From: Candidatus Zipacnadum vermilionense
Lineage (GTDB): Bacteria; Armatimonadota; Zipacnadia; Zipacnadales; Zipacnadaceae
Direction of reading: 5' to 3'
NCBI GenBank assembly: GCA_029821755.1
Contig: JALGSV010000014.1
Span: 28,548 to 92,547, forward strand
DNA length: 64,000 nucleotides
The position numbers and the translations under genes were made by a program. This document shows, one piece after another, positions 17,941 through 26,218 of this stretch. Position 1 is the first letter of the stretch. Every line of letters starts with the position of its first letter. Under the pieces are notes generated by a model. The model worked only from the letters and a program-made list of their open reading frames with translations. It ran no database searches and was not told the origin of the DNA.

Positions 17941-19005
17941 ATGCCCGACCTTACCCTCGAACAGCTCGACCCCAACATGGCGGCGGCGCAGGCCGACTCG
18001 GACCTGCTCTGGTACGACCTGCTGGATCTGGGGCTGGAGGGGCAGGGCTGGAGCGACCTGGCCCATCCCTACGACCGCCTGCCCGCGCGGGCGGAGGGGC
18101 GGGTAACCGAGGCGGTCTGGACGCTCAGCCATCACACCGCCGGAGTCGGGGCGCGGTTCGTGACCGATGCCCCGGAGATCGCCGCCCGCTGGAGTATCCG
18201 CGGCGAGCGCCTGGCCATGGACCACATGCCCGCCACCGGCATGAGCGGAATTGATCTGTACGTCCGCCAGGAGAGCGACTGGCGCTGGCTGGGAATCGGG
18301 CGGGCGGTCAACCTGCCGGCGAACGACGTGCAGCTGGTCGCGGGGATGGCGGAGGGCGAGCGGGAATACCGCGTGTACCTGCCGCTGTACAACGGGGTGG
18401 ACAGCGTGAAGATCGGGGTGCCGCAGGGGACGAGGGTGTGCAAAGTGGCACCGGGAGGGGAGCGCCCGCTCGTCTTCTATGGCACCTCCATCACCCAGGG
18501 CGGGTGTGCCTCGCGGCCAGGGATGGTGCACACCTCGGTCCTGGGGCGATGGCTGGAGCGTCCGGTGCTCAACCTGGGCTTCTCGGGTAGCGGGAGAATG
18601 GAGCCGGCGATGGGAGAGCTGCTGGCGGAGTTGGAGGCGGCGGCCTACGTGCTGGAGTGTCTGCCCAACCTGTCGCCCGAGGAAGCCGAGGAGCGGGTGG
18701 AGCCCTTCGTGGTGAACCTGCGCGCCGCCCGGCCGGAGACGCCGATCGTGCTGGTGGAGAGCATCAGCTACCAGAACGACCACCTGGTGACGGCCATGCG
18801 GGAGATGGTGGAGCGCAAGAACCGACACCTACGGGGCCTGTACGAGCACCGGGCGCCAGGGGACGCGAAGCTGCACTATATCGAGGGCGCGGGCCTCTTG
18901 GGGGAGGACGGGGAGGCCACGGTGGATGGCGTCCACGCCACCGACCTGGGCTTCCTGCGGATTGCGGAGGGGATGGTGGCAGGGCTGCGGGAGGCGCTGG
19001 GCTAG
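17941..19005 (+). CDS. SGNH/GDSL-family hydrolase with N-terminal jelly-roll-like domain
   Basis: A 354-residue enzyme, apparently cytoplasmic (no leader). An N-terminal beta domain (to about residue 160; WSIRGERLAMDHMPATGMSG, LYNGVDSVKIGVP) leads into an SGNH hydrolase. Its block I is FYGTSITQGG with the nucleophilic Ser near 182, block II is FSGSGRMEP, block III is LPNLSPEE, and block V is DGVHATDLGF with Asp/His near 328. This is the pattern of predicted acetyl- or carbohydrate esterases common in carbohydrate-degrading clusters. ATG 17941 is preceded by AAGGAGTCTCCT, a good ribosome site, so an upstream in-frame GTG/ATG at 17863 is not used. Confidence 0.87.
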   Translation: MPDLTLEQLDPNMAAAQADSDLLWYDLLDLGLEGQGWSDLAHPYDRLPARAEGRVTEAVWTLSHHTAGVGARFVTDAPEIAARWSIRGERLAMDHMPATGMSGIDLYVRQESDWRWLGIGRAVNLPANDVQLVAGMAEGEREYRVYLPLYNGVDSVKIGVPQGTRVCKVAPGGERPLVFYGTSITQGGCASRPGMVHTSVLGRWLERPVLNLGFSGSGRMEPAMGELLAELEAAAYVLECLPNLSPEEAEERVEPFVVNLRAARPETPIVLVESISYQNDHLVTAMREMVERKNRHLRGLYEHRAPGDAKLHYIEGAGLLGEDGEATVDGVHATDLGFLRIAEGMVAGLREALG

Positions 19006-19032
19006 ATCCGCGCGAGACGCGCCAGCGCCCCC

Positions 19033-19115
19033 GCGTGGCGCGGGCTTTCTAGCCCGCGCTCCGGTGCGCATACGACTGCCTGGGCGGGCTAGAAAGCCCG
19101 CCCCACGCGGGAACC
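19033..19115. repeat. Double palindrome, GGGCTTTCTAGCCC family (P5)
   Basis: CGTGGCGCGGGCTTTCTAGC is mirrored 40 bases on by GGGCTAGAAAGCCCGCC and CCACGCGGG. Each half is itself a hairpin and the two halves are inverted relative to each other. Related units lie at 27598-27682, 28849-28917 and 41441-41531, all between genes. Confidence 0.65.
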
Positions 19116-19121
19116 CCTGCC

Positions 19122-20675
19122 CTACCCCTCCCGCCGGGGCGGCCGCACCTGGCCTTCGGCGTTGTGCGCGTGGTAGATCGCTGTCAGCTCCCCTAAGGCT
19201 TGCGCCGCCCCTGCCGAGAGCCGCCCCTCGCCTCGCACCAGTTCCGCATCTACCAGCGCCCGATTGGCCAGAATCCGCCAGCGCCACGACTCCTGGGCCC
19301 GACGGTCCAGCTTCCCCGCCGCCGACTGCAGCAGGGCGTGGGCCTGCTCGGCGCCCTCGGGATGCGCCAGAACCCAGCAGGTGACGCCGTCGCGAGTCTG
19401 GCGCTCCCGGGGGAGGGTGCGCTCCAGAATCGCCACCGCCGCCGCTACCTCCTCAGCCACCTCCGGAGCAAATTCCCCCGTCACGTACTCTCGCACGATC
19501 TCCCCCACCGGCCGGTCGGGGTCCCAATAGAGTTGGGCGCAGACCACCTTGTTCAGATCGTCGAAGATCCCCTCCGAGTACGGCCAGCCGCCGGAGAGGA
19601 GCGCCTTGCCCTGGTCCCACAGGCCCTGGATCAGGGCCGGGAAGGGATTGGCCCCGAAGCCGCCCCAGGGGCAGCAGCCGTACATGCTGATCTCGGGGAA
19701 GCCCACCAGCGGCAGCCCGTCGGGAACGCCATGCTCCACCGGGTAGGCGGGGTAGCTCCCGTCGCGACCGTCGGCGAGGAGCAGGTCCGCCCAGTCCTGC
19801 CCCCGGCGGAAGGCCCGGTCCAGGCCCTCCCACTCGCCGGGCCAGTACGCGTCGAAATCCCACGTGCACAGCACGATCTTCACCCCCGGCAGCACCTGCC
19901 GGGCCCGGCGGGCCACCCGCTCAGCGGTGTAGAGGAAACCGTTGCTCCCCCAGGGATGGCACAACGGGCAGCAGCACCCGCCCTGGTCATAGGGCCACAG
20001 CCACAGGTACTCCACGCCCAGGTCGGCGAAAGCCAGCATCCGCTCCTCGGCCCAGCGGACGATCTGGTCGATCCCGCCCGGCTCGTGGGGGCAGACCTCG
20101 GTATGGTAGTGCGCCGGCAGGACGAAGTCGCCTCTCCCCCACGTCGCCCGCAGCGCCTCCGGTCCTCCGGCGTAGCCCTCGTTGGCCAGCGAGCACAGTC
20201 CCGCCGCCATGCCCACCCGCTGCGCCGCGGCCAGGATCGCCCGCAGCCGCTCGATCATCGCCACCGCCGCCGGGTCGTCAATCCCGGTATAATGGTGCAG
20301 GTCGAGCCACACCTGCAAGGAGTTGACGCCCCACAGCGCCAGATCCTCCACGTACCGCTCCACCTCGGCAAGTGGCGCGTCGTGGTACCAGTTGTGGAAG
20401 TGGGTAGCGAAGTAGATGCCGCGGACGGGCAGTCGGGGCACGGAGGTCCCGCGCCAGGCGGGCTCGCGCAGGAGCTTGCCCAGGCCGTAGAGCAGCCCGC
20501 GGTCGTCGCCGGCGGTGAGGCAGAGGGAGCCCTCCGGACCGTCAGCGAGACGGAAGCCCTCGGCGCCAATCTCCGGCGAGAGGGCAAGGTCGAGTGGCGG
20601 CGCGGGGAGTCCGCGCTCCTGCCGGCGGGTGGTGAAGAGCTGCAGGGCGGTGTCGCGGAGATTCGTGGTGGACAT
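19122..20675 (-). CDS. Glycoside hydrolase-like protein, GH20/GH67-like fold
   Basis: A 517-residue cytoplasmic-looking protein. The N-terminus (EGFRLADGPEGSLCL, then GDDRGLLYGLGKLLR) is the alpha/beta pre-domain seen before GH20 hexosaminidase and GH67 alpha-glucuronidase barrels. The barrel follows, with VRGIYFATHFHNWYH, WGVNSLQVWLDLHHY, YLWLWPYDQGGCCCPLCHP and FPEISMYGCCPWGG. The cysteine-rich CCCPLC motif is known from DUF4838-like glycosidase relatives. AGGAGG ends five bases before ATG 20675. It is followed on the same strand by nothing co-oriented within 100 bases; the NeuB fusion lies upstream across a repeat. The substrate is unknown. Confidence 0.6.
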   Translation of the reverse strand: MSTTNLRDTALQLFTTRRQERGLPAPPLDLALSPEIGAEGFRLADGPEGSLCLTAGDDRGLLYGLGKLLREPAWRGTSVPRLPVRGIYFATHFHNWYHDAPLAEVERYVEDLALWGVNSLQVWLDLHHYTGIDDPAAVAMIERLRAILAAAQRVGMAAGLCSLANEGYAGGPEALRATWGRGDFVLPAHYHTEVCPHEPGGIDQIVRWAEERMLAFADLGVEYLWLWPYDQGGCCCPLCHPWGSNGFLYTAERVARRARQVLPGVKIVLCTWDFDAYWPGEWEGLDRAFRRGQDWADLLLADGRDGSYPAYPVEHGVPDGLPLVGFPEISMYGCCPWGGFGANPFPALIQGLWDQGKALLSGGWPYSEGIFDDLNKVVCAQLYWDPDRPVGEIVREYVTGEFAPEVAEEVAAAVAILERTLPRERQTRDGVTCWVLAHPEGAEQAHALLQSAAGKLDRRAQESWRWRILANRALVDAELVRGEGRLSAGAAQALGELTAIYHAHNAEGQVRPPRREG

Positions 20676-20708
20676 GGGAGGCCTCCTGCATGGGATGGCG
20701 GACGCTTG

Positions 20709-20740
20709 GTAGGGGCGGCACTTCAGTGCCCGCCTCTACC
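20709..20740. repeat. Short palindrome, GGCACTTCAGTGCC family (P2)
   Basis: TAGGGGCGGCACTTCAGTGC continues as CCGCCTCTA, a hairpin with CACTTCAGTG at its tip. Close copies are at 37734-37760, 46874-46903, 43406-43434 and 61499-61524, all just after stop codons. Confidence 0.6.
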
Positions 20741-20781
20741 CGTGACGACAATGGCACCGGACGCAGGCTGGGAAGCCTCCC

Positions 20782-22683
20782 CTACCCGGCCTCAATCGCT
20801 TCCTTCAACCTGATCAGACCCACCAGGAAGCCCTCGCCCTCGTTCAGGTGTCCCATCCAGATCTCCGGGATCACCGGGGCGTCTACGTCGGCCAGTTCCC
20901 GCATCACCGCCGGCAGGTCGGTCATGCCCTCGCCGAATTGCAGCGCTTCGGCGTCGGTGCCGCTGCTATCGGCGAGGTGCAGGTGGGCGATTAGGGGCTT
21001 GACCTGGCGCAGGTAGTCGAGGATGTCGCGGCCGGTCAGGTTGCAGTAGAGTTGGGCGTGCGACAGGTCCCAGCACATCCGGGCCCCACGTTCGGTGAGG
21101 AAGGCCGTTACCTCCTCCGGCGCCACGAACACGTTGTGGTACCACTGCCCGCCGAAGTACCAGGGGAAGGGGGCGATGTTCTCCAGCAGCAGCTCTACGC
21201 CCGGCTCGTCGGCCAGCTCGTCCAGCGAACGGCGGAGGCCTGCGAAGAGCGCCTCCTTATCCAACGCCGGCTCCTCGTAGCTCATCCCGCCGGGATGCAC
21301 CACCACCGGCGCCGGGCCCCGGTGCTCCGGGAAAAGCGCGACCAGCTCCCGGGCTACCTGCAGACTGCGGCGCACGACGGCCACCGAGGCCTCCCGCGCC
21401 GCCTCGTCCAGGGCGCACAGGTCCAGCAGCATCCCCTGGTAATACTCCGGCACGTGTAGCGCCACGCGCCCCGGGAACTCGCGCTCCGGCGGGGCGCCGT
21501 GGTCCAGGTCGTAGTCGGTCAGATGGAACTCCAGCAGGTCCGGCGCCCAGGCGGCGATAGCCTCGCAGTCGCGGTAGCGGGCCACGCAGCCCCAGGGGCG
21601 GGGGAAGTCGCGGGTGACCGCGGCGGGGGTGAGGTCGGCGAAGTCCGCCTCGCGGAACTGCTCGCCCTCCGCCATCTCGCGCGGCACCGGCCGGCCCAAT
21701 AGCTCCCGGTAGCGCTGCGGGCTGACGCCGCTGCCGGGGCCGAGGGCAGTGAACATCCCGCGGGTCAGCGTCTCCCCGGCGCGCAGGTCGCGGGCGGCGG
21801 CGAGGGACTTGCGCAGGGCGTGGCGGTTGAGCACCTCCCCCCGCGACAGGAAGCGGTCGGCCTCGCCTAGGGCCTGCTCCAGCGCCCGGATGTCACGCAC
21901 CTGCTTGATCAGCCCCTGCGGCTCCAGGCTGGCGGCGTGGTCCGGGCCCGGCAGCGTCCGATCCAGGGTGATATGCCGCTCGACAATACACGCCCCCAAC
22001 GCCACCGCTGCCGTGGAGACAGCAATGCCCCGCTCGTGCCCCGAGTACCCCACCGGCACGCCGAACTGCTGCAGCCGAGAGATGACCCGCAGATTGACGT
22101 CCTTGAAGGCTGCCGGGTAGGTCGACTGGCAGTGCAGCACACCGAAGGGAGCGTTGGACTCGCGCAGGAGGGCGACGGCATGCTCAATCTCCGGCCAGGT
22201 GGACATGCCGGTGGAGACGATCAGAGGGCGGCCGGTGGCGACGAGGTACTCGATCAGGAAGTCGTTGGTCAGGTCGGCGGAGGCGATCTTGAAGGCGGCT
22301 ACCTCCAGGGAAAGCAGGAAGTCCACGGAGGGCTGGTCCCAGGGGGTGCAGAGGAACTCCAGGCCCCGCTCGCGGGTGTGCTCGGCCAGGCGGGCGAAGT
22401 CCAGGTCCGACAGCTCCGCCTGCTGGAGGAAGGGGATGACGAACTGCAGCTCTTTGTCGCTGGATTCGAGATGCTCCAGCGTTTCCGCCGAGAACTGCCG
22501 CGCCAGCACGCGCTTCTGGAACTTGACGGCATCCGCTCCCGCCTCGGCGGCCAGGTCAATGAGCTGCCGCGCCAACTGCGGGTTGCCGTTGTGGTTGATG
22601 CCGATCTCGGCGATGAAGTACACCGGCTGGCCGGGACCGACCAGGCGACTACCAATGGCGAGGGGCCGTGGGGTGTTAGTCAT
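20782..22683 (-). CDS. NeuB-type sugar-acid synthase fused to a xylose-isomerase-like TIM barrel
   Basis: A 633-residue fusion. Residues ~1-260 are a NeuB/SpsE nonulosonic-acid synthase: YFIAEIGINHNGN, AVKFQKR, LCTPWDQPSVD, LIVSTGMSTW, VGYSGHERGI and HITLDRTLPGPDH. That enzyme condenses phosphoenolpyruvate with an N-acetyl-sugar. An SAF/antifreeze-like domain follows (LRKSLAAARDLRAGETLTRG, ~300-355). From about 360 the chain is a sugar-isomerase/AP-endonuclease-2 TIM barrel (VVVHPGGMSYEEP, LLENIAPFPWYFGG, CWDLSHAQLY, HLHLADSSGTD). That barrel could supply or open the sugar substrate. No NeuA or NeuC is in view. It groups with two mutases and a GHMP kinase. Confidence 0.87.
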   Translation of the reverse strand: MTNTPRPLAIGSRLVGPGQPVYFIAEIGINHNGNPQLARQLIDLAAEAGADAVKFQKRVLARQFSAETLEHLESSDKELQFVIPFLQQAELSDLDFARLAEHTRERGLEFLCTPWDQPSVDFLLSLEVAAFKIASADLTNDFLIEYLVATGRPLIVSTGMSTWPEIEHAVALLRESNAPFGVLHCQSTYPAAFKDVNLRVISRLQQFGVPVGYSGHERGIAVSTAAVALGACIVERHITLDRTLPGPDHAASLEPQGLIKQVRDIRALEQALGEADRFLSRGEVLNRHALRKSLAAARDLRAGETLTRGMFTALGPGSGVSPQRYRELLGRPVPREMAEGEQFREADFADLTPAAVTRDFPRPWGCVARYRDCEAIAAWAPDLLEFHLTDYDLDHGAPPEREFPGRVALHVPEYYQGMLLDLCALDEAAREASVAVVRRSLQVARELVALFPEHRGPAPVVVHPGGMSYEEPALDKEALFAGLRRSLDELADEPGVELLLENIAPFPWYFGGQWYHNVFVAPEEVTAFLTERGARMCWDLSHAQLYCNLTGRDILDYLRQVKPLIAHLHLADSSGTDAEALQFGEGMTDLPAVMRELADVDAPVIPEIWMGHLNEGEGFLVGLIRLKEAIEAG

Positions 22684-22728
22684 ACGGAAGTTTTCGCTAG
22701 ACAGAGCGGGATTCCTCTTGCCACTTCC

Positions 22729-23724
22729 CTACGGTATCGCCACCCCCGGCGCCGCCTTCTCGATGAAGGCCTCTAGCATGACCCGCTTCTTCTCCGGGGA
22801 GACGCCGATGGCGTTGGGATCGCCGTAGTCGCTCAGGATGAAGCCGCCCTGCGGCGTGGCCCAGTGCTCCAGCAGCAGCCCTGCCTCTTCCCGGATCTCC
22901 TCCGCCGGCCGCCAGGGCAGCGTCATCTGGATGTCGCAGGTCGTCTCGAAGCAGATCTTCCCCCGGTAGCGCACCCCGATTGCCTCGATCCCCAGGTTGC
23001 GCGGCTGCTGGAGGTTGACCACGTCCAGCTGGCAGTCGATCCACTCACCGATGACCTCGTTGACATGGCCGCAGGAGTGCATCCAGGCGTGCATACCGGC
23101 GTCGTGGATAGCCCCGAACAGGCGGGTGTAGCGGTCCTTGAAGAAGGTACGCCACATGGGGATCCGGATAAAGTGGGTGACCTGCGTGCCCCAGTCATCG
23201 GTCATGCCAAAGGCGTGTACTCTGCCGCCGAAGCGCTTGCCCAGCTCGGTGGCGACCCCGATAGGATACGACACCACCCGCTCGGCCAGCTCGTGCACCT
23301 GGTCCGGCTGTTCGTACATGGCCACGAACAGGTTGTCCATGCCGTACAGGTAGTGCATGCGCTCGAAGAAGGTGAACCCCACGCCGGCGACCACGTACTT
23401 GTCCCCCGCCCCGGCGAGCGACTCCTCAATTAGCGCATAGCGGTTGTCGTCGGTGGGATCGGGCCAGGGGTAGTCGGCGAGATGGTCCAGGTCGGCCAGG
23501 GGATGTCCCTTGGGCTGGCCCATGTTGACGATGCCGGAGTCGGGGTCGGGCCGATGCCACAGGCAGCCCCACTCATCCACATTGGGCGCGGCTGCCTCCC
23601 ACCCCGCGGCCTCCTGCAAGGGCACGCCATAGGTGTCGTCAATGCCCATCGAGGCAAAGCGGATGGGGATGCGCTCGGGAGAGTCAAACTCAACTGCGCG
23701 ACGAACGATTTCGTATGAAGTCAT
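22729..23724 (-). CDS. Uroporphyrinogen decarboxylase (UroD/MtaA)-family protein
   Basis: A 331-residue TIM-barrel protein of the UroD superfamily, more like the cobalamin-dependent methyltransferase branch than true HemE. HSCGH near residue 215 carries His and Cys in the zinc-binding position used by MtaA/CmuA-type enzymes. The HemE N-terminal RQAGR signature is missing. ERIPIRFASMGIDDTYG and LSDYGDPNAIGVSPEKK follow the pattern of UroD-like proteins encoded among carbohydrate genes in this and related phyla. It follows the mutase at 25232 in the same direction. The ribosome site AAAGGATCTCC directly precedes ATG 23724. The acceptor is unknown. Confidence 0.82.
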   Translation of the reverse strand: MTSYEIVRRAVEFDSPERIPIRFASMGIDDTYGVPLQEAAGWEAAAPNVDEWGCLWHRPDPDSGIVNMGQPKGHPLADLDHLADYPWPDPTDDNRYALIEESLAGAGDKYVVAGVGFTFFERMHYLYGMDNLFVAMYEQPDQVHELAERVVSYPIGVATELGKRFGGRVHAFGMTDDWGTQVTHFIRIPMWRTFFKDRYTRLFGAIHDAGMHAWMHSCGHVNEVIGEWIDCQLDVVNLQQPRNLGIEAIGVRYRGKICFETTCDIQMTLPWRPAEEIREEAGLLLEHWATPQGGFILSDYGDPNAIGVSPEKKRVMLEAFIEKAAPGVAIP

Positions 23725-23749
23725 GGAGATCCTTTCGGTGTGTCAGGAG

Positions 23750-23830
23750 CACAGGCTTCCCAGCCTGTGCAATCAGGAAAGACGGACAGGTTACAGAACC
23801 TGTCCTCCGGTAGCCAGCCTGTCCTCCGGC
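23750..23830. repeat. Cluster of short palindromes, AGGCTTCCCAGCCT family (P4)
   Basis: GCACAGGCTTCCCAGCCTGTGC is followed by GGACAGGTTACAGAACCTGTCC and CCAGCCTGTCCTCC. These are two hairpins and a half-unit between the UroD-like gene and the mutase. The core is the same as at 2123-2148 and inside tyrA. Confidence 0.6.
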
Positions 23831-23834
23831 CTGG

Positions 23835-25232
23835 TCAGGCCAGGGCGTCAACCACCAGCCCGACCGCGCGTTTCGCCAAGCGATCCGCTTCCTCCTCGGT
23901 GTCGGCCTCGGCCATGACGCGGATGATGGGCTCGGTGTTGCTGGGGCGGAGGTGGAGCCAGGCCCCGCGGGGCCAGGTGATGCGCAGGCCCTCGGTCTCG
24001 TCGAGTTGGCCCTCCCCGGCGAAGGCCTGGCGCAAGGCCAGTTGCACCCGCTGCACCCGCGCCGCCGGGCACGGCACCTTGAGCTTGGCCATGTAGGAGG
24101 GCGGGTAGCTCCCGGCCCACTCCGAGAGCGTCTGCTCGCGCCGGGCCAGGCCCTCCAGGATCAGGCACATCCCTCGGTGCGAATCGCGGCAGTAATGCAG
24201 CCGCGGGTCGATCACCCCGCCGTTGCCTTCTCCGCCGAAGACGCGGGCAGCGTGGCCCCCGCGCTCCCAGGCACTAGCGGCGGATTGCATCATCTCCACC
24301 ACGTTGATTTCCCCCACCTTGGCGCGATAGACCGGGCAGCCCCAGCGCCGGCCCACCTCCTCCAGCAGGCGTGAGGCGGAGAGGTTAGTCACCAGCGGCA
24401 ACGGCTCCCGGGAGGCGACCACTTCCGCCGTCATCGGCACGGTGAACTCCTCGCTGAGGGCCACGCCCTGCTCCGTCACCAGACACAGACGGTCGGCGTC
24501 GGCGTCCTGGGCGAAGCCCACGTCAGCCCCGTGCGCCCGGACGGCCTCCGCCAGGCCCCCCAGGTTGGCCGGCACCGGCTCCGGCGGCCGGGCGAAGTGC
24601 CCGGTCGGCTCCCCGTTGAGCACAACCACCTCACACCCCAGCGCCTCCAGCAGGTCCGGCGCGAGCTGGGTCCCGGCCCCGTTGCAGCAATCCAGCACCA
24701 CCTTGAAACGCCGGGAGCGAATCAGGTCCGCGTCGGTGTGCTCCAGCAGCAGCCGCAGGTGTCGGGCGCAGGCTCCGCCGTCGTGGGCGACCCCACCGAT
24801 CTCGTCGTTGTCGACCAGAGTGAAGTCGCCCTGGTGGTAGACATCGAGCAACTCCTCGGCCTGGTAGGGGTAAAAGAAGATGCCGTCAGCGCGGATGAAC
24901 TTGAGGGCGTTCCACTCCTGGGGATTGTGGCTGGCGGTAATGGCGATGCCGCCGTCCCAGTGCTCGTCACGGGCGATGGCGATCTGCAGCGTCGGCACGG
25001 GGACGATGCCCAGGTCGATAACCGAGCACCCCGCCGCCAGCAGCGCCCCGATGAGCGTCTCACGGATCATCTCCCCACTAGGCCGAGTATCGCGCCCAAT
25101 CGCCACCCGCCCCCGGTCGAGGTAGGTCCCAAAGGCCTGCCCAAAGGCGGAGACCAGCCGAGGCGTGAAGGACTCCCCCACCACGCCGCGGACGCCGGAG
25201 ATGCCGGTTTTGAGAGTCTGGATAGAGGGCAT
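23835..25232 (-). CDS. Phosphohexomutase (GlmM/ManB-like), catalytic serine intact
   Basis: Alpha-D-phosphohexomutase of 465 residues, the usual length. All four site motifs are visible: TASHNP (phosphoserine near residue 99), QDADADRLCL (metal loop near 240), GGEGNGGVI (sugar loop), and RPSNTEPIIR (phosphate loop). It interconverts hexose 1- and 6-phosphates (glucosamine, glucose or mannose); the substrate is not decided. It probably feeds nucleotide-sugar or cell-envelope synthesis. A paralogue at 26219 lacks the serine. Start ATG 25232 has TAGGTGAA at a good distance. Confidence 0.88.
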   Translation of the reverse strand: MPSIQTLKTGISGVRGVVGESFTPRLVSAFGQAFGTYLDRGRVAIGRDTRPSGEMIRETLIGALLAAGCSVIDLGIVPVPTLQIAIARDEHWDGGIAITASHNPQEWNALKFIRADGIFFYPYQAEELLDVYHQGDFTLVDNDEIGGVAHDGGACARHLRLLLEHTDADLIRSRRFKVVLDCCNGAGTQLAPDLLEALGCEVVVLNGEPTGHFARPPEPVPANLGGLAEAVRAHGADVGFAQDADADRLCLVTEQGVALSEEFTVPMTAEVVASREPLPLVTNLSASRLLEEVGRRWGCPVYRAKVGEINVVEMMQSAASAWERGGHAARVFGGEGNGGVIDPRLHYCRDSHRGMCLILEGLARREQTLSEWAGSYPPSYMAKLKVPCPAARVQRVQLALRQAFAGEGQLDETEGLRITWPRGAWLHLRPSNTEPIIRVMAEADTEEEADRLAKRAVGLVVDALA

Positions 25233-25238
25233 GGTTCA

Positions 25239-25290
25239 CCTACCCCCCCGGCGACTTCGTCGCCGGTACCCCTCCCCTGCGGGGAGGGGC
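25239..25290 (+). repeat. Palindromic element P6, copy i
   Basis: CCTACCCC, then hairpin GGCGACTTCGTCGCC, then GGTACCCCTCCCCTG and CGGGGAGGGGC. It has the same two-hairpin plan as the copies at 25488, 25925 and 26165. The first stem varies and the second is nearly constant. Confidence 0.7.
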
Positions 25291-25295
25291 GATAG

Positions 25296-25395
25296 GAAAT
25301 CGGGTTTCGGGAATGGCAAATCTGGTTTCGGAAATGAGAAAGGGGTTTCAGAGAACAGAAATCGGGTTCCTGAGATCGGGAATGGGTCGGAACGT
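25296..25395. repeat. Degenerate tandem repeat, about 21 bp period
   Basis: Four to five imperfect units built on AATCGGGTTTCGGGAATGGC run head-to-tail. Inverse-complement fragments of the same words (CCTACCCGATTTCTCC) appear at 25450-25470 and 26118-26140. The array flanks the DUF559 gene. No spacer structure suggests CRISPR. Confidence 0.55.
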
Positions 25396-25430
25396 GAGAG
25401 ACCTCCCCCGCACAGAAGGGACACGCGTCC

Positions 25431-25904
25431 CTACCTATTTCCTAGCTTCCTACCCGATTTCTCCTTTCCGGACCCGATTGTTTCATCGCCCCTCCCCGCC
25501 AGGGGAGGGGTGCCGCGCGGAACGCGCGGCGGGGTAGGCGACTCCGCCACCGCCCAGATTTCGTTCACCACCCCTGTGATATCCCCCAACACACGCTCGT
25601 TCCTGAACCGCAACACGCGTAGCCCCAACTGCGTCAGTACCTGGTCCCGCTCTGCGTCATACTCCTGCTGTCCGTCGTGGACATCGCCGTCCACCTCCAC
25701 TACCAGCCGGCAGGCGTGGCAATAGAAGTCCACGATGAAGCCTCGAATCACCTGCTGGCGCCGGAAGTGCAGCCCGTTCAGCCGGTTGGACTTGAGCTTA
25801 AGCCACAGGCGTGCCTCCGCGGGCGTCATGGCCCGGCGCAGGCGTTGCGCCTGTTCCAGTTTGCCGGAGGCATGAGGGCCGGTGACCAGGCCTCGTTCGC
25901 GCAT
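25431..25904 (-). CDS. DUF559 (Vsr-like) endonuclease-domain protein
   Basis: A 157-residue protein. The first ~115 residues are a complete DUF559 domain: LRRAMTPAEARLWLKLKSNR, FRRQQVIRGFIVDFYCHACR, VVEVDGDVHDGQQEYDAERD and LRFRNERVL. This is a small PD-(D/E)XK-type fold related to very-short-patch repair nucleases, with the FIVDFYC Asp and EVDGD acidic pair as likely metal ligands. The last ~40 residues (PPRVPRGTPPLAGRG) are translated from a palindromic element, so the gene runs into its right-hand repeat. TAGGAG is well spaced before ATG 25904. It lies between two mutase paralogues inside a symmetric repeat array. Its role is not known. Confidence 0.85.
   Translation of the reverse strand: MRERGLVTGPHASGKLEQAQRLRRAMTPAEARLWLKLKSNRLNGLHFRRQQVIRGFIVDFYCHACRLVVEVDGDVHDGQQEYDAERDQVLTQLGLRVLRFRNERVLGDITGVVNEIWAVAESPTPPRVPRGTPPLAGRGDETIGSGKEKSGRKLGNR
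25488..25538 (-). repeat. Palindromic element P6, copy ii, overlapping the DUF559 tail
   Basis: GCCCCTCCCCGCCAGGGGAG, then GGGGTGCC and hairpin GCCGCGCGGAACGCGCGGC, then GGGGTAGG: the inverse of copy i. It encodes the PRVPRGTPPLAGRG tail of the DUF559 protein. Confidence 0.7.
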
Positions 25905-25924
25905 GGACGGCTCCTACTGGGTCT

Positions 25925-25977
25925 CCTACCCCACCGCTCACTCCGTGAGCGGCACCCCTCCCCTGGCGGGGAGGGGC
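25925..25977 (+). repeat. Palindromic element P6, copy iii
   Basis: CCTACCCC, hairpin CCGCTCACTCCGTGAGCGG, then CACCCCTCCCCTGG and CGGGGAGGGGC. It has the same orientation as copy i and begins 21 bases upstream of the DUF559 start codon. The 314-base gap 25905-26218 holds this copy, copy iv and pyrimidine-rich spacer only. Confidence 0.7.
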
Positions 25978-26164
25978 TAAGGACAAATGGCGTTTCGGAG
26001 ATCGGCAAGCAATGGGTCTCGCACGTAGAAAACAGATTCCCCGCAGCCGTGCAGGGATCGAGCGGCGAGAGACTTCCCCCTCGCGTGCGCCCGAAGAAGC
26101 CGCCTCCTTACCGCTTTCCCCTCTTCCTACCCGATCTCCCCTCTCCCTACCCCCTTTGTGCCTC

Positions 26165-26214
26165 GCCCCTCCCCGCAGGGGAGGAGTGCCCGAGCTCCGC
26201 GAGGGCGGGGTAGG
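26165..26214 (-). repeat. Palindromic element P6, copy iv
   Basis: GCCCCTCCCCGCAGGGGAGG, then AGTGCCC and GAGCTCCGCGAGGGC, then GGGGTAGG. Same orientation as copy ii; it ends five bases before the stop codon of the second mutase. Confidence 0.7.
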
Positions 26215-26218
26215 TGAC

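Noticed and set aside
19200..20813. Plus-strand open frame of 537 codons
   Set aside because: Shadow of the GH20-like gene and it runs through an intergenic repeat.
22729..23724. hemE
   Set aside because: Lacks the N-terminal Arg signature of uroporphyrinogen decarboxylase and has an HSCGH zinc-type motif.
25296..25395. CRISPR array
   Set aside because: Units are about 21 bp, imperfect and directly tandem, with no spacers and no cas genes.
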